NCBI GenBank assembly: GCA_051251725.1
Contig: JBPOFN010000020.1
Coordinates: 13,916-77,915, forward strand
From: JALZUE01 sp051251725
GTDB taxonomy: Bacteria > Pseudomonadota > Gammaproteobacteria > Enterobacterales > Alteromonadaceae
Reading direction: 5' to 3'
DNA: 64,000 nucleotides
A model generated the notes under the pieces. The model did no database searches. It had not been told where the DNA came from and saw only the letters and a list, made by a program, of their open reading frames with translations. Shown here one piece after another: positions 51,484 through 59,853 of this stretch (within the stretch, counting starts at the first letter, position 1; each line of letters begins with the position of its first letter). The position numbers and the translations under genes were made by a program.

Positions 51484-53601
51484 TTATTTATTACGGATGA
51501 CTTTTTGAACGTCAACCATCACTTTAATTTTTCGAATGATATTGGCAAGGTGAATACGATTACGACAAGTAATTTCGATATCGATAGCGTATAAGTTTGA
51601 GTCTTTTTCACCAGAATTAAGCGAGTGTACGTTTGAATCACATTTAGCAACCACATTTGTTAGCGCTGCCAGTGCGCCTTGATGGTTGATAATTTCAATC
51701 CGTAACTTGGCAATAAAATCGCGTTTGATATTTGCATCCCATTTGACAGGGAAGACCTTACCCGATTCTTGTCCTTTGATATTTCGACAACTTTGCTGAT
51801 GAACAATTAAACCTTTGCCTGGGCTAAGATAAGCAACAATGGTATCACCTGGAATTGGACGACAACATTTACCATAACTTACCAACATTCCTTCAGTGCC
51901 TTTAATTGGCATTTTAGTTTTGCTTGGCATCGCTTGGTTTGACTCATCATGTTCTTCGGTGAATTCATCGGTTAAACGACGGGCAATACCAATACTGAGG
52001 GTGTTGCCTAAGCCGATATTAATCAATAATTCTTCAAGTGATTTATGACCTGTTTCTTTGATCACTTGTTTAAATTTCAGCTCATCAATATCGTCAAATT
52101 TAATATTACCTAAGGCGTGGCTTAATAAACGTTTGCCTAAGGTTAACGATTCATTTTTCTCTTGTGAACGTAAATAAGTACGAATTTGTAACCTTGCTTT
52201 TGCGGTTACCACAAAGTTTAGCCATGACGCGTTTGGTCTTGCCGCTGGTGAGGTGATCACTTCAACGGTTTGGCCTGAATCGAGCGCTTTACTTAACGAG
52301 AACGGTTTTCTATCAACTTTAACGCCAACACAGGCATTACCAACATCGGTGTGCACCGCGTAAGCAAAATCGACAGCCGTGGCGCCCATGGGCAATTCAA
52401 TAATACGACCATCTGGCGTGAACACGTAAATTTCTTCAGGAAATAAATCGGTTTTAACGTTTTCAATAAATTCAAATGAGCTACCAGCACTTTGCTGTAA
52501 TTCAATTAAACTTTGCATCCAGCGACGTGCTTTCATTTGCGCCGTGGTACCGCTTTGAGTATCACCTTCTTTTTTATAGAGCCAATGCGCAGCAACTCCT
52601 TTGTCGGCCATTTGTTCCATATCATGGGTGCGAATTTGAATTTCTACCGGAATACCATGCGGACCAATCAGTGAGGTATGTAATGACTGATAACCATTGG
52701 TTTTGGGAATGGCAATATAGTCTTTAAAACGACCTTCAATCGGTTTATATAAGTTGTGGACAGCGCCCAAAGTACGGTAACAATCGTCAATTTTTTCGTC
52801 AACAATCACCCGAAAGGCATAAACATCCATTACTTCATTAAACAATAGCTCTTTGTTTAACATTTTACGGTAGATGGAATAGAGATGTTTTTCTCGGCCA
52901 ATAACTTTGGCGTTAATTTGGCACTCGCCAATACGCGAGACAATCTCTTCCTGAATATTATTAATAATTTCTTTACGGTTGCCGCGGGCTTGTTTAACAG
53001 CTGATTTTAATGCCCGTGAACGCATCGGATAAAGTGCTTCAAAACCTAACGTTTCGAGCTCATTTTTAATGCCGTGAATGCCTAAACGATTCGCTATTGG
53101 CGCATAAATCTCGAGTGTTTCGCGGGCAATACGGCGGCGTTTCTCAGGGCGTAATGACCCTAGCGTTCGCATGTTATGGGTGCGGTCAGCAAGCTTGATC
53201 AGGATCACCCGAATATCCTGTACCATGGCTAACACCATTTTACGGAAGTTTTCGGCTTGTAATTCTTCTTTATTGTCGAAGTGTAGTTTGTCTAATTTAC
53301 TAACGCCTTCAACTAATTCAGCAACGGTTGAGCCAAATAGTTCAGCTAATTCATCTTTGGTAACCGGCGTATCTTCAATAACATCGTGAAGTAATGCAGC
53401 CATCAATGTTTCATGATCAAGGTGCATTTTAGCAAGGTTAATTGCTACGGCGACAGGATGTGTAATGTAAGGATCCCCGCTTGAGCGCATTTGTCCATCG
53501 TGCGCATCGCGCGCTACGATATAAGCTTGTTTTAACAAATCTATCTGAACTTTAGATAAATACGTTGAAACTAATTCTTTTAGCGGTTCAAAAAGATACA
53601 C
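51484..53601 (-). CDS. spoT: Bifunctional (p)ppGpp synthetase/hydrolase SpoT
   Basis: The 705-residue protein carries all RSH modules. These are an HD hydrolase domain (ITHPVAVAINLA, LLHDVIEDT), a synthetase domain (AFRVIVDEKIDDCYRTLG, GRFKDYIAIPKTNGYQSLHT, EIQIRTHDMEQMADKGVAAHW), TGS (IYVFTPDGRIIELPMGATAVDFAY), a zinc-finger region (GKCCRPIPGD) and a C-terminal ACT domain. The start is GTG with SD AAGGA (E. coli uses TTG). It controls the stringent response. A terminator lies between it and rpoZ. Confidence 0.96.
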   Translation of the reverse strand: MYLFEPLKELVSTYLSKVQIDLLKQAYIVARDAHDGQMRSSGDPYITHPVAVAINLAKMHLDHETLMAALLHDVIEDTPVTKDELAELFGSTVAELVEGVSKLDKLHFDNKEELQAENFRKMVLAMVQDIRVILIKLADRTHNMRTLGSLRPEKRRRIARETLEIYAPIANRLGIHGIKNELETLGFEALYPMRSRALKSAVKQARGNRKEIINNIQEEIVSRIGECQINAKVIGREKHLYSIYRKMLNKELLFNEVMDVYAFRVIVDEKIDDCYRTLGAVHNLYKPIEGRFKDYIAIPKTNGYQSLHTSLIGPHGIPVEIQIRTHDMEQMADKGVAAHWLYKKEGDTQSGTTAQMKARRWMQSLIELQQSAGSSFEFIENVKTDLFPEEIYVFTPDGRIIELPMGATAVDFAYAVHTDVGNACVGVKVDRKPFSLSKALDSGQTVEVITSPAARPNASWLNFVVTAKARLQIRTYLRSQEKNESLTLGKRLLSHALGNIKFDDIDELKFKQVIKETGHKSLEELLINIGLGNTLSIGIARRLTDEFTEEHDESNQAMPSKTKMPIKGTEGMLVSYGKCCRPIPGDTIVAYLSPGKGLIVHQQSCRNIKGQESGKVFPVKWDANIKRDFIAKLRIEIINHQGALAALTNVVAKCDSNVHSLNSGEKDSNLYAIDIEITCRNRIHLANIIRKIKVMVDVQKVIRNK

Positions 53602-53710
53602 TCATTGTTCCTTACAGCAGGGGATGTTTAGGCGGCGTAAATCTTAGAATACGTTTATTTTCAGGGCATGCCAATCATTAACCCGTAAAACTAAGACAAA
53701 TATTTTAGTG

Positions 53711-53745
53711 AAAAAAAAACGTGTAATAATTATTACACGCTTTTT
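53711..53745 (-). terminator. Terminator between rpoZ and spoT
   Basis: A perfect 20-base palindrome CGTGTAATAATTATTACACG (53720-53739) is followed by nine T on the minus strand. It should reduce readthrough from rpoZ into spoT. Confidence 0.9.
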
Positions 53746-53764
53746 CTTAAATTATGTTCGTTGT

Positions 53765-54040
53765 TTAGCTATTGCCACCAACGATAGCTGCTACTGCGGC
53801 TAATTCAGCTGATTCTTGTTGAACTTGTTCAAATTTCTCTGATTCGTTCATGATCTCAGTAGTGATCAGGTTTTGTTCTATTTCACGAAGAGCAAGAACG
53901 GTTGGCTTGTCATTTTCTCTGTCAACTAATGGTTCTTTACCACCGGTTGCGATTTGACGTGCACGACGAGACGCAATTAACACTAAGTCAAAACGGTTAC
54001 CTACATTTGCTACTGCATCTTCTACTGTTACGCGAGCCAT
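53765..54040 (-). CDS. rpoZ: RNA polymerase omega subunit
   Basis: The 91-residue protein begins MARVTVEDAVANVGNRFDLVL and contains ASRRARQIATGGKEPLVDRENDKPTVLALREI, the omega/RpoZ signature. It assists RNA polymerase assembly and binds ppGpp with beta-prime. The downstream terminator and then spoT fit the gmk-rpoZ-spoT order. Confidence 0.95.
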   Translation of the reverse strand: MARVTVEDAVANVGNRFDLVLIASRRARQIATGGKEPLVDRENDKPTVLALREIEQNLITTEIMNESEKFEQVQQESAELAAVAAIVGGNS

Positions 54041-54095
54041 TGAATTACCCCAATTAATAATTTATTTCAGAATAGCCGCGCATTGTACTATGTGC

Positions 54096-54725
54096 TTAAT
54101 CGTTAGCCAACAAATCTTTGAATAAATCTTGATGTTTTTCGGCTTGTTGACCGCGTTTTAAGCGTTGATTATGTACTATGGTGGTTAAATCCGTCGTAGC
54201 TTGCTCAAAGTTGTCATTAATAATGATGTAATCAAACTCTTGATAGTGAGAACATTCTGACTGTGCTTGTGCCATTCGACCGGCAATAATCTCTTCACTG
54301 TCTTGTCCGCGATTTTGTAAACGCGATAATAATTCGGCTTTTGACGGTGGTGCGATAAAAATAGTGGTGACACTAGGTTTTTTCATTCGCACTTGTTGTG
54401 CTCCTTGCCAGTCAATATCTAAAAAGACATCAATACCTTTTGCTAGTTGTTCATCGATCGCTTTTTCTGAGGTGCCATAATAATTGCCAAAGACTTGCGC
54501 ATGTTCATAAAAAGCATCTTCTGTGATTAAGCGTTCAAATTGCGTTTTGCTAACAAAATGATAATGGACACCGTTTTCTTCCCCTGGACGAGGGTTACGG
54601 GTAGTATGAGAAACGGATACTTGCATTGGGCGTGAAGATGGTTGCTTTAATAATGCCTTAATCAGGCTTGATTTACCGGCCCCGCTTGGCGCTGATAAAA
54701 TAAATAAATTGCCTTGTTCAGCCAT
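54096..54725 (-). CDS. gmk: Guanylate kinase
   Basis: The 209-residue P-loop kinase shows LFILSAPSGAGKSSLIKALL (Walker A), SVSHTTRNPRPGEENGVHYHFV (GMP-binding), DVFLDIDWQGAQQVR and the lid region. It phosphorylates GMP to GDP. It precedes rpoZ by 55 bases, so one transcript is likely. Confidence 0.96.
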   Translation of the reverse strand: MAEQGNLFILSAPSGAGKSSLIKALLKQPSSRPMQVSVSHTTRNPRPGEENGVHYHFVSKTQFERLITEDAFYEHAQVFGNYYGTSEKAIDEQLAKGIDVFLDIDWQGAQQVRMKKPSVTTIFIAPPSKAELLSRLQNRGQDSEEIIAGRMAQAQSECSHYQEFDYIIINDNFEQATTDLTTIVHNQRLKRGQQAEKHQDLFKDLLAND

Positions 54726-54880
54726 AATAATTTCGCTTTAAAATAAGGTGTGAAGATATGGGCGGAACTATAACGCATAATTATTATCATTTACTATTTA
54801 TTTTATTCAACTACAGTTTAACTATCTTGTTAAATTCAAAACTCTAAAAGGCGTGTCATGCGTTAGGTTAAAAGATTTAC

Positions 54881-55951
54881 ATGCAGCATAATTGGTGGGA
54901 AAAGTTTATCAGTTTAGAGTCGAGTGAAAGTGTCGACATTAAGCGGAAAAAACTGGTATTAAATACTTGTAGCTATATAGGTGGCTCTATTGTGCTATTT
55001 TTTGCTATCCAATCTTCATTTCAAACCCAGCCTTTACTTAAAATATCCTTGTTTATTAGTGCGTTATTTCTTTATGGAAATGTCATTTTATCATATTGGC
55101 ATAAGCATATGCTGCTCGCGATAACCGCTTGTGGTTTTGGTATTATCCCGTTAGTTTTTGCGATTGTTTATACTGGCGGTTATGAAAATACCGGATTGTA
55201 TTGGACTTACCCTTTTGCGATCACCATTTTTGTTTTTTTTGGTTATTTTCGCGGTTTGATCGTTAATGTGTTTATTTTTTTGGTGATCTTATGGATGCTA
55301 AAAAATCCTGATTTTATTTTGGCGAATTATCGCGCTGAGGAAGTTTCTAGGTTTTTAGCTTCGTATGTTGTGAATATTTTATTCTGCCTAATTAATGAAT
55401 ATTTCCGCTCTTGTAGTCACGCTGAATTGGCGGAAATAAATTTTGATAAACAGCGCCAAGCCAATTCTGATCCGTTAACAAAATTACCTAACCGTAGATT
55501 TGTCGAAACAGTTTTTCTGGATAATATCGATAAGGAACGCGATGATAATTTTCCGATGATGTTAGTTAGCCTTGATATTGATCACTTTAAAAAAGTAAAT
55601 GACAATTATGGCCATGATGTGGGTGATAAAATATTACAGCATCTTGCTAATCTGATGAAAAAACACACACGCGAAACCGATGTTGTGGCTCGTATCGGCG
55701 GGGAGGAGTTTTTAATTATTTTCCCGAAAACAGGTTTTCAACTCGGTGTTACTATTGCAGATAAATTACGAAAAATGATTAGCGAAAGCACCTATTCTTA
55801 TCAGAATATTGAAATAGTAACGACTGTCAGTTTAGGTTGTGTTTGTGTGCAATGTGCTAGTGATATTGACAAGGGCTTAAAACGCGCTGATGAGTTGTTG
55901 TATCAAGCTAAAAGAGCAGGTCGAAATCGTACAGAAAGCCAAGCAATGTAA
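54881..55951 (+). CDS. Membrane diguanylate cyclase (6-TM, GGDEF)
   Basis: An N-terminal membrane domain with about six helices (residues 30-180, e.g. IGGSIVLFFAIQSS and WTYPFAITIFVFFGYF) is followed by a GGDEF domain: DPLTKLPNRRF, SLDIDHFKKVNDNYGHDVGDKIL, the inhibitory RETD motif and an intact ARIGGEEFLIIFPK. The domain should be active and feedback-inhibited. MHYT- or 7TMR-type assignment is not clear. It is divergent from gmk, across about 155 bases. Confidence 0.9.
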   Translation: MQHNWWEKFISLESSESVDIKRKKLVLNTCSYIGGSIVLFFAIQSSFQTQPLLKISLFISALFLYGNVILSYWHKHMLLAITACGFGIIPLVFAIVYTGGYENTGLYWTYPFAITIFVFFGYFRGLIVNVFIFLVILWMLKNPDFILANYRAEEVSRFLASYVVNILFCLINEYFRSCSHAELAEINFDKQRQANSDPLTKLPNRRFVETVFLDNIDKERDDNFPMMLVSLDIDHFKKVNDNYGHDVGDKILQHLANLMKKHTRETDVVARIGGEEFLIIFPKTGFQLGVTIADKLRKMISESTYSYQNIEIVTTVSLGCVCVQCASDIDKGLKRADELLYQAKRAGRNRTESQAM

Positions 55952-55973
55952 TGTTTGCCACGAGATACTTAAT

Positions 55974-56077
55974 AGAAGCCAGAAGCCAGAAGCTGGAAGT
56001 TAGAAGCCAGAAGCTGGAAGCTGGAAGTTAGAAGCTGGAAGTTAGAGCCAGAAGCTGGAAGTTAGAAGCAAGAAGCT
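55974..56077. repeat. Heptanucleotide tandem repeat, about 15 units
   Basis: The 104 bases consist of 15 near-identical units of 7 (AGAAGCC, AGAAGCT, GGAAGCT, GGAAGTT), one unit being 6 bases long: AGAAGCC-AGAAGCC-AGAAG and so on. It is a minisatellite-like purine-rich array between the diguanylate cyclase stop and a terminator. No coding frame of quality runs through it, and it is not a CRISPR (no spacers). Confidence 0.9.
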
Positions 56078-56104
56078 AAAATATAGCAGCATAATACTGA
56101 ATAT

Positions 56105-56139
56105 AAAAAACCGCATAGTTTTCACTAATGCGGTTTTTT
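56105..56139. terminator. Bidirectional terminator between the repeat and the aminotransferase gene
   Basis: AAAAAACCGCAT pairs with ATGCGGTTTTTT over an 11-base loop. It suits both the plus-strand cyclase and the minus-strand aminotransferase. Confidence 0.9.
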
Positions 56140-56214
56140 GTTTTATTCGCAGGTTACCGCGAATAAATATTATTAATTAAGTATGTTTACAAAGCTACTT
56201 TTACACGTGCTTTA

Positions 56215-57402
56215 TTATAATACTTTAGCAATTGACTCGGCTAAATAGTCAACGTTACTTGGTGCGATACCAGCAATGCTCATACGGCTTGAACCAACCA
56301 TGTAAACACTAAATTCATCTTGTAAGCGTTGAACTTGCTCAGGAGTTATACCTAAGAAAGAGAACATACCTTTTTGAGTAGATATATGGCTAAAGTCGCG
56401 AGTAACGCCTTTTTCAAGTAACTTATCAACAATTACTGAACGGTTGCCGTTGATACGGTTACGCATTTCAGCCAACTCTTGATACCATTCGTTGCGCAAT
56501 TCATCAGAAGATAGAATTGTTTCTACTAACGCAGCGCCATGTGCTGGTGGCATTGAATAAATAGTACGAGCTACATTTAAAACAATTGATAAAGTAATTT
56601 CAGTGGTTAATGCAGTTTCGCCAATAACAGTACATGCACCAATACGTTCACGGTATAAACCAAAATTTTTCGAACATGAGCTACATAAAATCATGTTTTT
56701 TACTGTGTCAGCCATTAAGCGAACACCGTAAGCATCTTCTTCTAAGCCATCACCAAAACCTTGATAAGCCATATCAATTAATGGTGTAAAGCCAACTTCT
56801 TTAGCAACTTGAGCAACTTGCTGCCATTGCTCGTTTGATAAATCCATACCTGAAGGGTTATGACAACACGCATGTAAAAGCACAAAGTCGTCAGCACTTA
56901 CTTGTTTTAAGGCTGCTAACATAGCGTCAAAGTCTAAGGTTTTGTTTTCGTAATCATAATAACCGTATTCTTGAATCTCTAACCCGGCGGCTTGGAAAAC
57001 GCCTTTGTGGTTTGCCCACGTTGGGTTTGATAACCAAATCTTGGCGCCTTTTTTACAGCGCGCGATTAATTCAGCAGCCACACGTAAAGCACCTGTACCA
57101 CCTGGAGTAGAAACAGTTTTAACACGGTTTTGTGAAATAACTTGATGATCACCAAAGATCAATGAAGTCATTAAGTCGTTATATTGAGCAGAACCAGCGC
57201 CGCCAATATAAGTTTTAGTGACTTCATTTTCTAAACGGAATTTTTCAGCTTTCTTAACGCAATTTAAAACTGTGGTTTCACCGGCTTCATTTTTATAAAC
57301 ACCTACACCTAAATCAATTTTAAGCGGATTGGTGTCAGCTTTGTATTTGATAGATAAACCTAAAATAGGATCAGCAGGTAAAGCTTCTAAGCGAGCAAAC
57401 AT
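56215..57402 (-). CDS. Class I aspartate/aromatic aminotransferase
   Basis: From ATG 57402 (SD AAGGTGA) the protein has 395 residues. It begins MFARLEALPADPILGLSIKY as in AspC/TyrB enzymes, with TPGGTGALRVAAELI, HACCHNPSGMDLSN, the PLP lysine in SSCSKNFGLYRERIG and the C-terminal MSIAGI. AspC and TyrB cannot be separated reliably here. It transaminates aspartate or aromatic amino acids with 2-oxoglutarate. A longer frame to 57435 is less likely. Confidence 0.92.
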   Translation of the reverse strand: MFARLEALPADPILGLSIKYKADTNPLKIDLGVGVYKNEAGETTVLNCVKKAEKFRLENEVTKTYIGGAGSAQYNDLMTSLIFGDHQVISQNRVKTVSTPGGTGALRVAAELIARCKKGAKIWLSNPTWANHKGVFQAAGLEIQEYGYYDYENKTLDFDAMLAALKQVSADDFVLLHACCHNPSGMDLSNEQWQQVAQVAKEVGFTPLIDMAYQGFGDGLEEDAYGVRLMADTVKNMILCSSCSKNFGLYRERIGACTVIGETALTTEITLSIVLNVARTIYSMPPAHGAALVETILSSDELRNEWYQELAEMRNRINGNRSVIVDKLLEKGVTRDFSHISTQKGMFSFLGITPEQVQRLQDEFSVYMVGSSRMSIAGIAPSNVDYLAESIAKVL

Positions 57403-57731
57403 GGCTAAAATCACCTTATAGACTAGAGGGAACAACCTTAAATTACGCTATTGTGGTTTAAGGCGAGATGAACCCGAAAAAATAAACCGCAAGGATACCG
57501 ATAAAGCCGTTGAAATTAAATAGCGGGCGTTAAAAAATAAGCAATTTTATGCGATTTTTTGACAACTAGTTGAAATTATCGTGCCGTTGATAAATTGGTA
57601 AGTGAGGCTGCGACGATAATTTCAAGCCGCAGGCTGCTCATTGTTTTGTTTTGAACTTTTTGTAGGCTGTTTTTAGCCGATTTTTAGCGAGTTCTTTTTG
57701 TTATTCAGTTGAGTTTTTAGGGACTAATAAA

Positions 57732-58442
57732 CTAGACGTTTTTGCTTATCGCGGCAATAAAACCAATTAAACCACCAAACACGCCGCCCCAAACCACTAA
57801 CCAACCTAAATGTTTTTTGATCATCGTTTGAATGATTTCTTTTACTAGTTGCGGCGTTAATTCATTTAAACGTTGCTCAATAATATCACTGACTTTTTCT
57901 TGCATGCCTTCGATCACACTTGGCTGCTCTAATGACGCTCTTAAAGTTTCATTGAATTGTTCTGATTGGGAAATTTCAGTAACGGTGACTTTCATTTTTT
58001 CGATAAAAGGTTCACGTAACGGTTGTAACGCGGCGCTGCCCCCAACCATTGCTAACATGCCGCCAAAAGAAGACTGCTCAATGACTTCAATTAAACTGTC
58101 AAAGGCTGGGCTTAAATCGACTTTTTCAATCACTGGGGTTAAATCAATCGTCGAGGCATTTCCTTGGCTGTCAGATAAAAAGCGGTCGATATTTTCTTGG
58201 GTAAAAAATTGCGTCATCATCAGTTCGCGAATGCCAAGTTTAAAATCTTCAAACCGCGACGGAATAACGCCTGAACCATATAAACCTGGTACTTTTTCAA
58301 ATAACATATGAACTGCTAACCAGTTGGTAAACGCGCCAGAGAGCGAAAATAAACCTATGGTAAATAAAACCGGTTGTGCTAAAAAATGGCCTGCAAGCAT
58401 TAAAATAAGTGCAATTACATTGGTGGCTAAACTTTTATTCAC
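57732..58442 (-). CDS. DUF445 membrane protein
   Basis: The 236-residue product has N-terminal membrane segments (NVIALILMLAGHFLAQPVL, TIGLFSLSGAFTNWLAVHMLFE), a long helical middle and a C-terminal membrane segment (LVVWGGVFGGLIGFIAAI). The GAFTNWLAVHMLF...PGLYGSGVIP block is typical of DUF445. Start GTG with GGAAG. Function unknown. Confidence 0.88.
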   Translation of the reverse strand: MNKSLATNVIALILMLAGHFLAQPVLFTIGLFSLSGAFTNWLAVHMLFEKVPGLYGSGVIPSRFEDFKLGIRELMMTQFFTQENIDRFLSDSQGNASTIDLTPVIEKVDLSPAFDSLIEVIEQSSFGGMLAMVGGSAALQPLREPFIEKMKVTVTEISQSEQFNETLRASLEQPSVIEGMQEKVSDIIEQRLNELTPQLVKEIIQTMIKKHLGWLVVWGGVFGGLIGFIAAISKNV

Positions 58443-58514
58443 TGTACTTCCGAAGTGTTAATGTGATGATAAATTTCGCGCTATGGTAGCAACCATAAGA
58501 AGGTGAATTCAATA

Positions 58515-58537
58515 GAAAGTTACCCGTGGTAACTTTC
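58515..58537. terminator. Perfect hairpin in the DUF445 upstream region
   Basis: GAAAGTTACC pairs perfectly with GGTAACTTTC over a CGT loop. It lies between the yaeR stop and the DUF445 start. Without a clear T-run it is only a candidate terminator for greB-yaeR, or another regulatory hairpin. Confidence 0.5.
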
Positions 58538-58716
58538 TTCTTGATAATTATATTACGAGTGGATCAATAGGCGTAAGATCGTGAGCTATTATGTGACTTT
58601 ATCTTCATTTATTTAGTGTTGATAAATTTAAAATAATCTTCCGCATGGCCTGCGGTTGTTTCCTTGACGAGAGTAAGATTCATTATAAGGCGTAACTGAT
58701 TTAAGCTTTTGCCATA

Positions 58717-59103
58717 TTAACCTGCTTCATATAACTCAAGTGGTAAGCCATCGGGATCTTGAAAAAAGGTATATTTTTTATTGGTAAATTCATCGACACG
58801 AATCGCTTCGACAGCAACTCCTTGCGCAATTAAATAATCACTTACGGCTTCAACTGAATCAACCACAAATGCTAAGTGTCTTAATCCTTGCGCTTCAGGG
58901 AAACTCGGTCTTTTCGGCCTGTTGGGAAAAGAAAATAATTCAATTTGGCTACCGTCGGGTAATTGTAAATCGAGTTTGTATGAATCACGCGCTGCGCGAT
59001 AGTTTTCAGCAATAATTTCTAAACCTAAAACCTTATTATAAAAGTGTTTTGATACTTCATAATCAGCACAAATAATAGCGGCATGATGGATAGCTTTTAA
59101 CAT
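58717..59103 (-). CDS. yaeR: VOC-family protein, YaeR/GloA2-like
   Basis: The 128-residue glyoxalase/VOC-fold protein (ATG 59103, SD AGGA) matches E. coli YaeR: IHHAAIICADYEVSKHFYNKVLGL, IELFSFPNRPKRPSFPEAQGLRHLAF and FTNKKYTFFQDPDGLPLELYE. His, Glu and the second His/Glu metal-ligand positions are present. Its activity is not proven. It follows greB by 31 bases on the same strand. Confidence 0.9.
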   Translation of the reverse strand: MLKAIHHAAIICADYEVSKHFYNKVLGLEIIAENYRAARDSYKLDLQLPDGSQIELFSFPNRPKRPSFPEAQGLRHLAFVVDSVEAVSDYLIAQGVAVEAIRVDEFTNKKYTFFQDPDGLPLELYEAG

Positions 59104-59133
59104 AAAAATTCCTAACAATTATCCTATTTACGG

Positions 59134-59616
59134 TTATTTTTCTGGCTGATAACGAATAGCGATAATATCAAAATATCTTTCGCCCTCAGGCGCTTTAACC
59201 ACGACTTCGTCACCGACTGCTTTACCTAATAATGCTCTGGCCATAGGCGCATCAATACTGATTTCGCCTTTTTTTACATCCCATTCATCGGGGCCAACCA
59301 GGCGATAAATAACTTCTTGCTCTTGTTCATTTAATAAAGTCACCCAAGCGCCAAAATATACTTTACCTTCTTGCTGTTTTTCAGGATAAACAATATTTAA
59401 ATCTTCTAATCGTTTGATTAAAAACCTGACCCTGCGATCAATTTCTCTGAGTCGGCGCTTGCCATAAATGTATTCTGCATTTTCACTGCGGTCACCTTGT
59501 GCCGCTGCTTCTGAGACTGAACGAGTGATTTTCGGGCGTTCGTCTTTCCATAAAAACTTTAATTCTCTATCGAGACGATCCCAGCCTTCGCGGGTAATGT
59601 AATTAGATCTTTTCAT
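59134..59616 (-). CDS. greB: Transcription elongation factor GreB
   Basis: The 160-residue protein begins MKRSNYITREGWDRLDRELKFLWKDERPKI, with RSENAEYIYGKRRLREIDRRV (coiled-coil tip acidic residues) and the C-terminal GDEVVVKAPEGERYFDII. It stimulates RNA cleavage by backtracked RNA polymerase. Divergent from tex, as in E. coli. Confidence 0.96.
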   Translation of the reverse strand: MKRSNYITREGWDRLDRELKFLWKDERPKITRSVSEAAAQGDRSENAEYIYGKRRLREIDRRVRFLIKRLEDLNIVYPEKQQEGKVYFGAWVTLLNEQEQEVIYRLVGPDEWDVKKGEISIDAPMARALLGKAVGDEVVVKAPEGERYFDIIAIRYQPEK

Positions 59617-59853
59617 GTGGATTTGGTTAATGGTAACTATGTTTAAAGCGCTGATTGGTTATTGTATGCATTAAATGGGCTGATTGAAATGTGTTATCAG
59701 GCAAAGCGAGTTTAGGGGAGAGCTCTAGTTCAGTAATATCAGGCGAAAATAGTCAGTTATTCGTGAGCAATCCGATAAAAAACTTGCGTATAGGCAAGTA
59801 GGTTGACGATAATACTGCTAGTTCATTTTCCCTACAATTTTAAAGCCCTTGTT

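Noticed and set aside
55974..56077. CRISPR array
   Set aside because: Units are 7 bases, contiguous, with no spacers and no cas genes in the window.
57832..58311. A 159-codon frame opposite DUF445
   Set aside because: Antisense to a clear DUF445 coding sequence; no SD and no domain.
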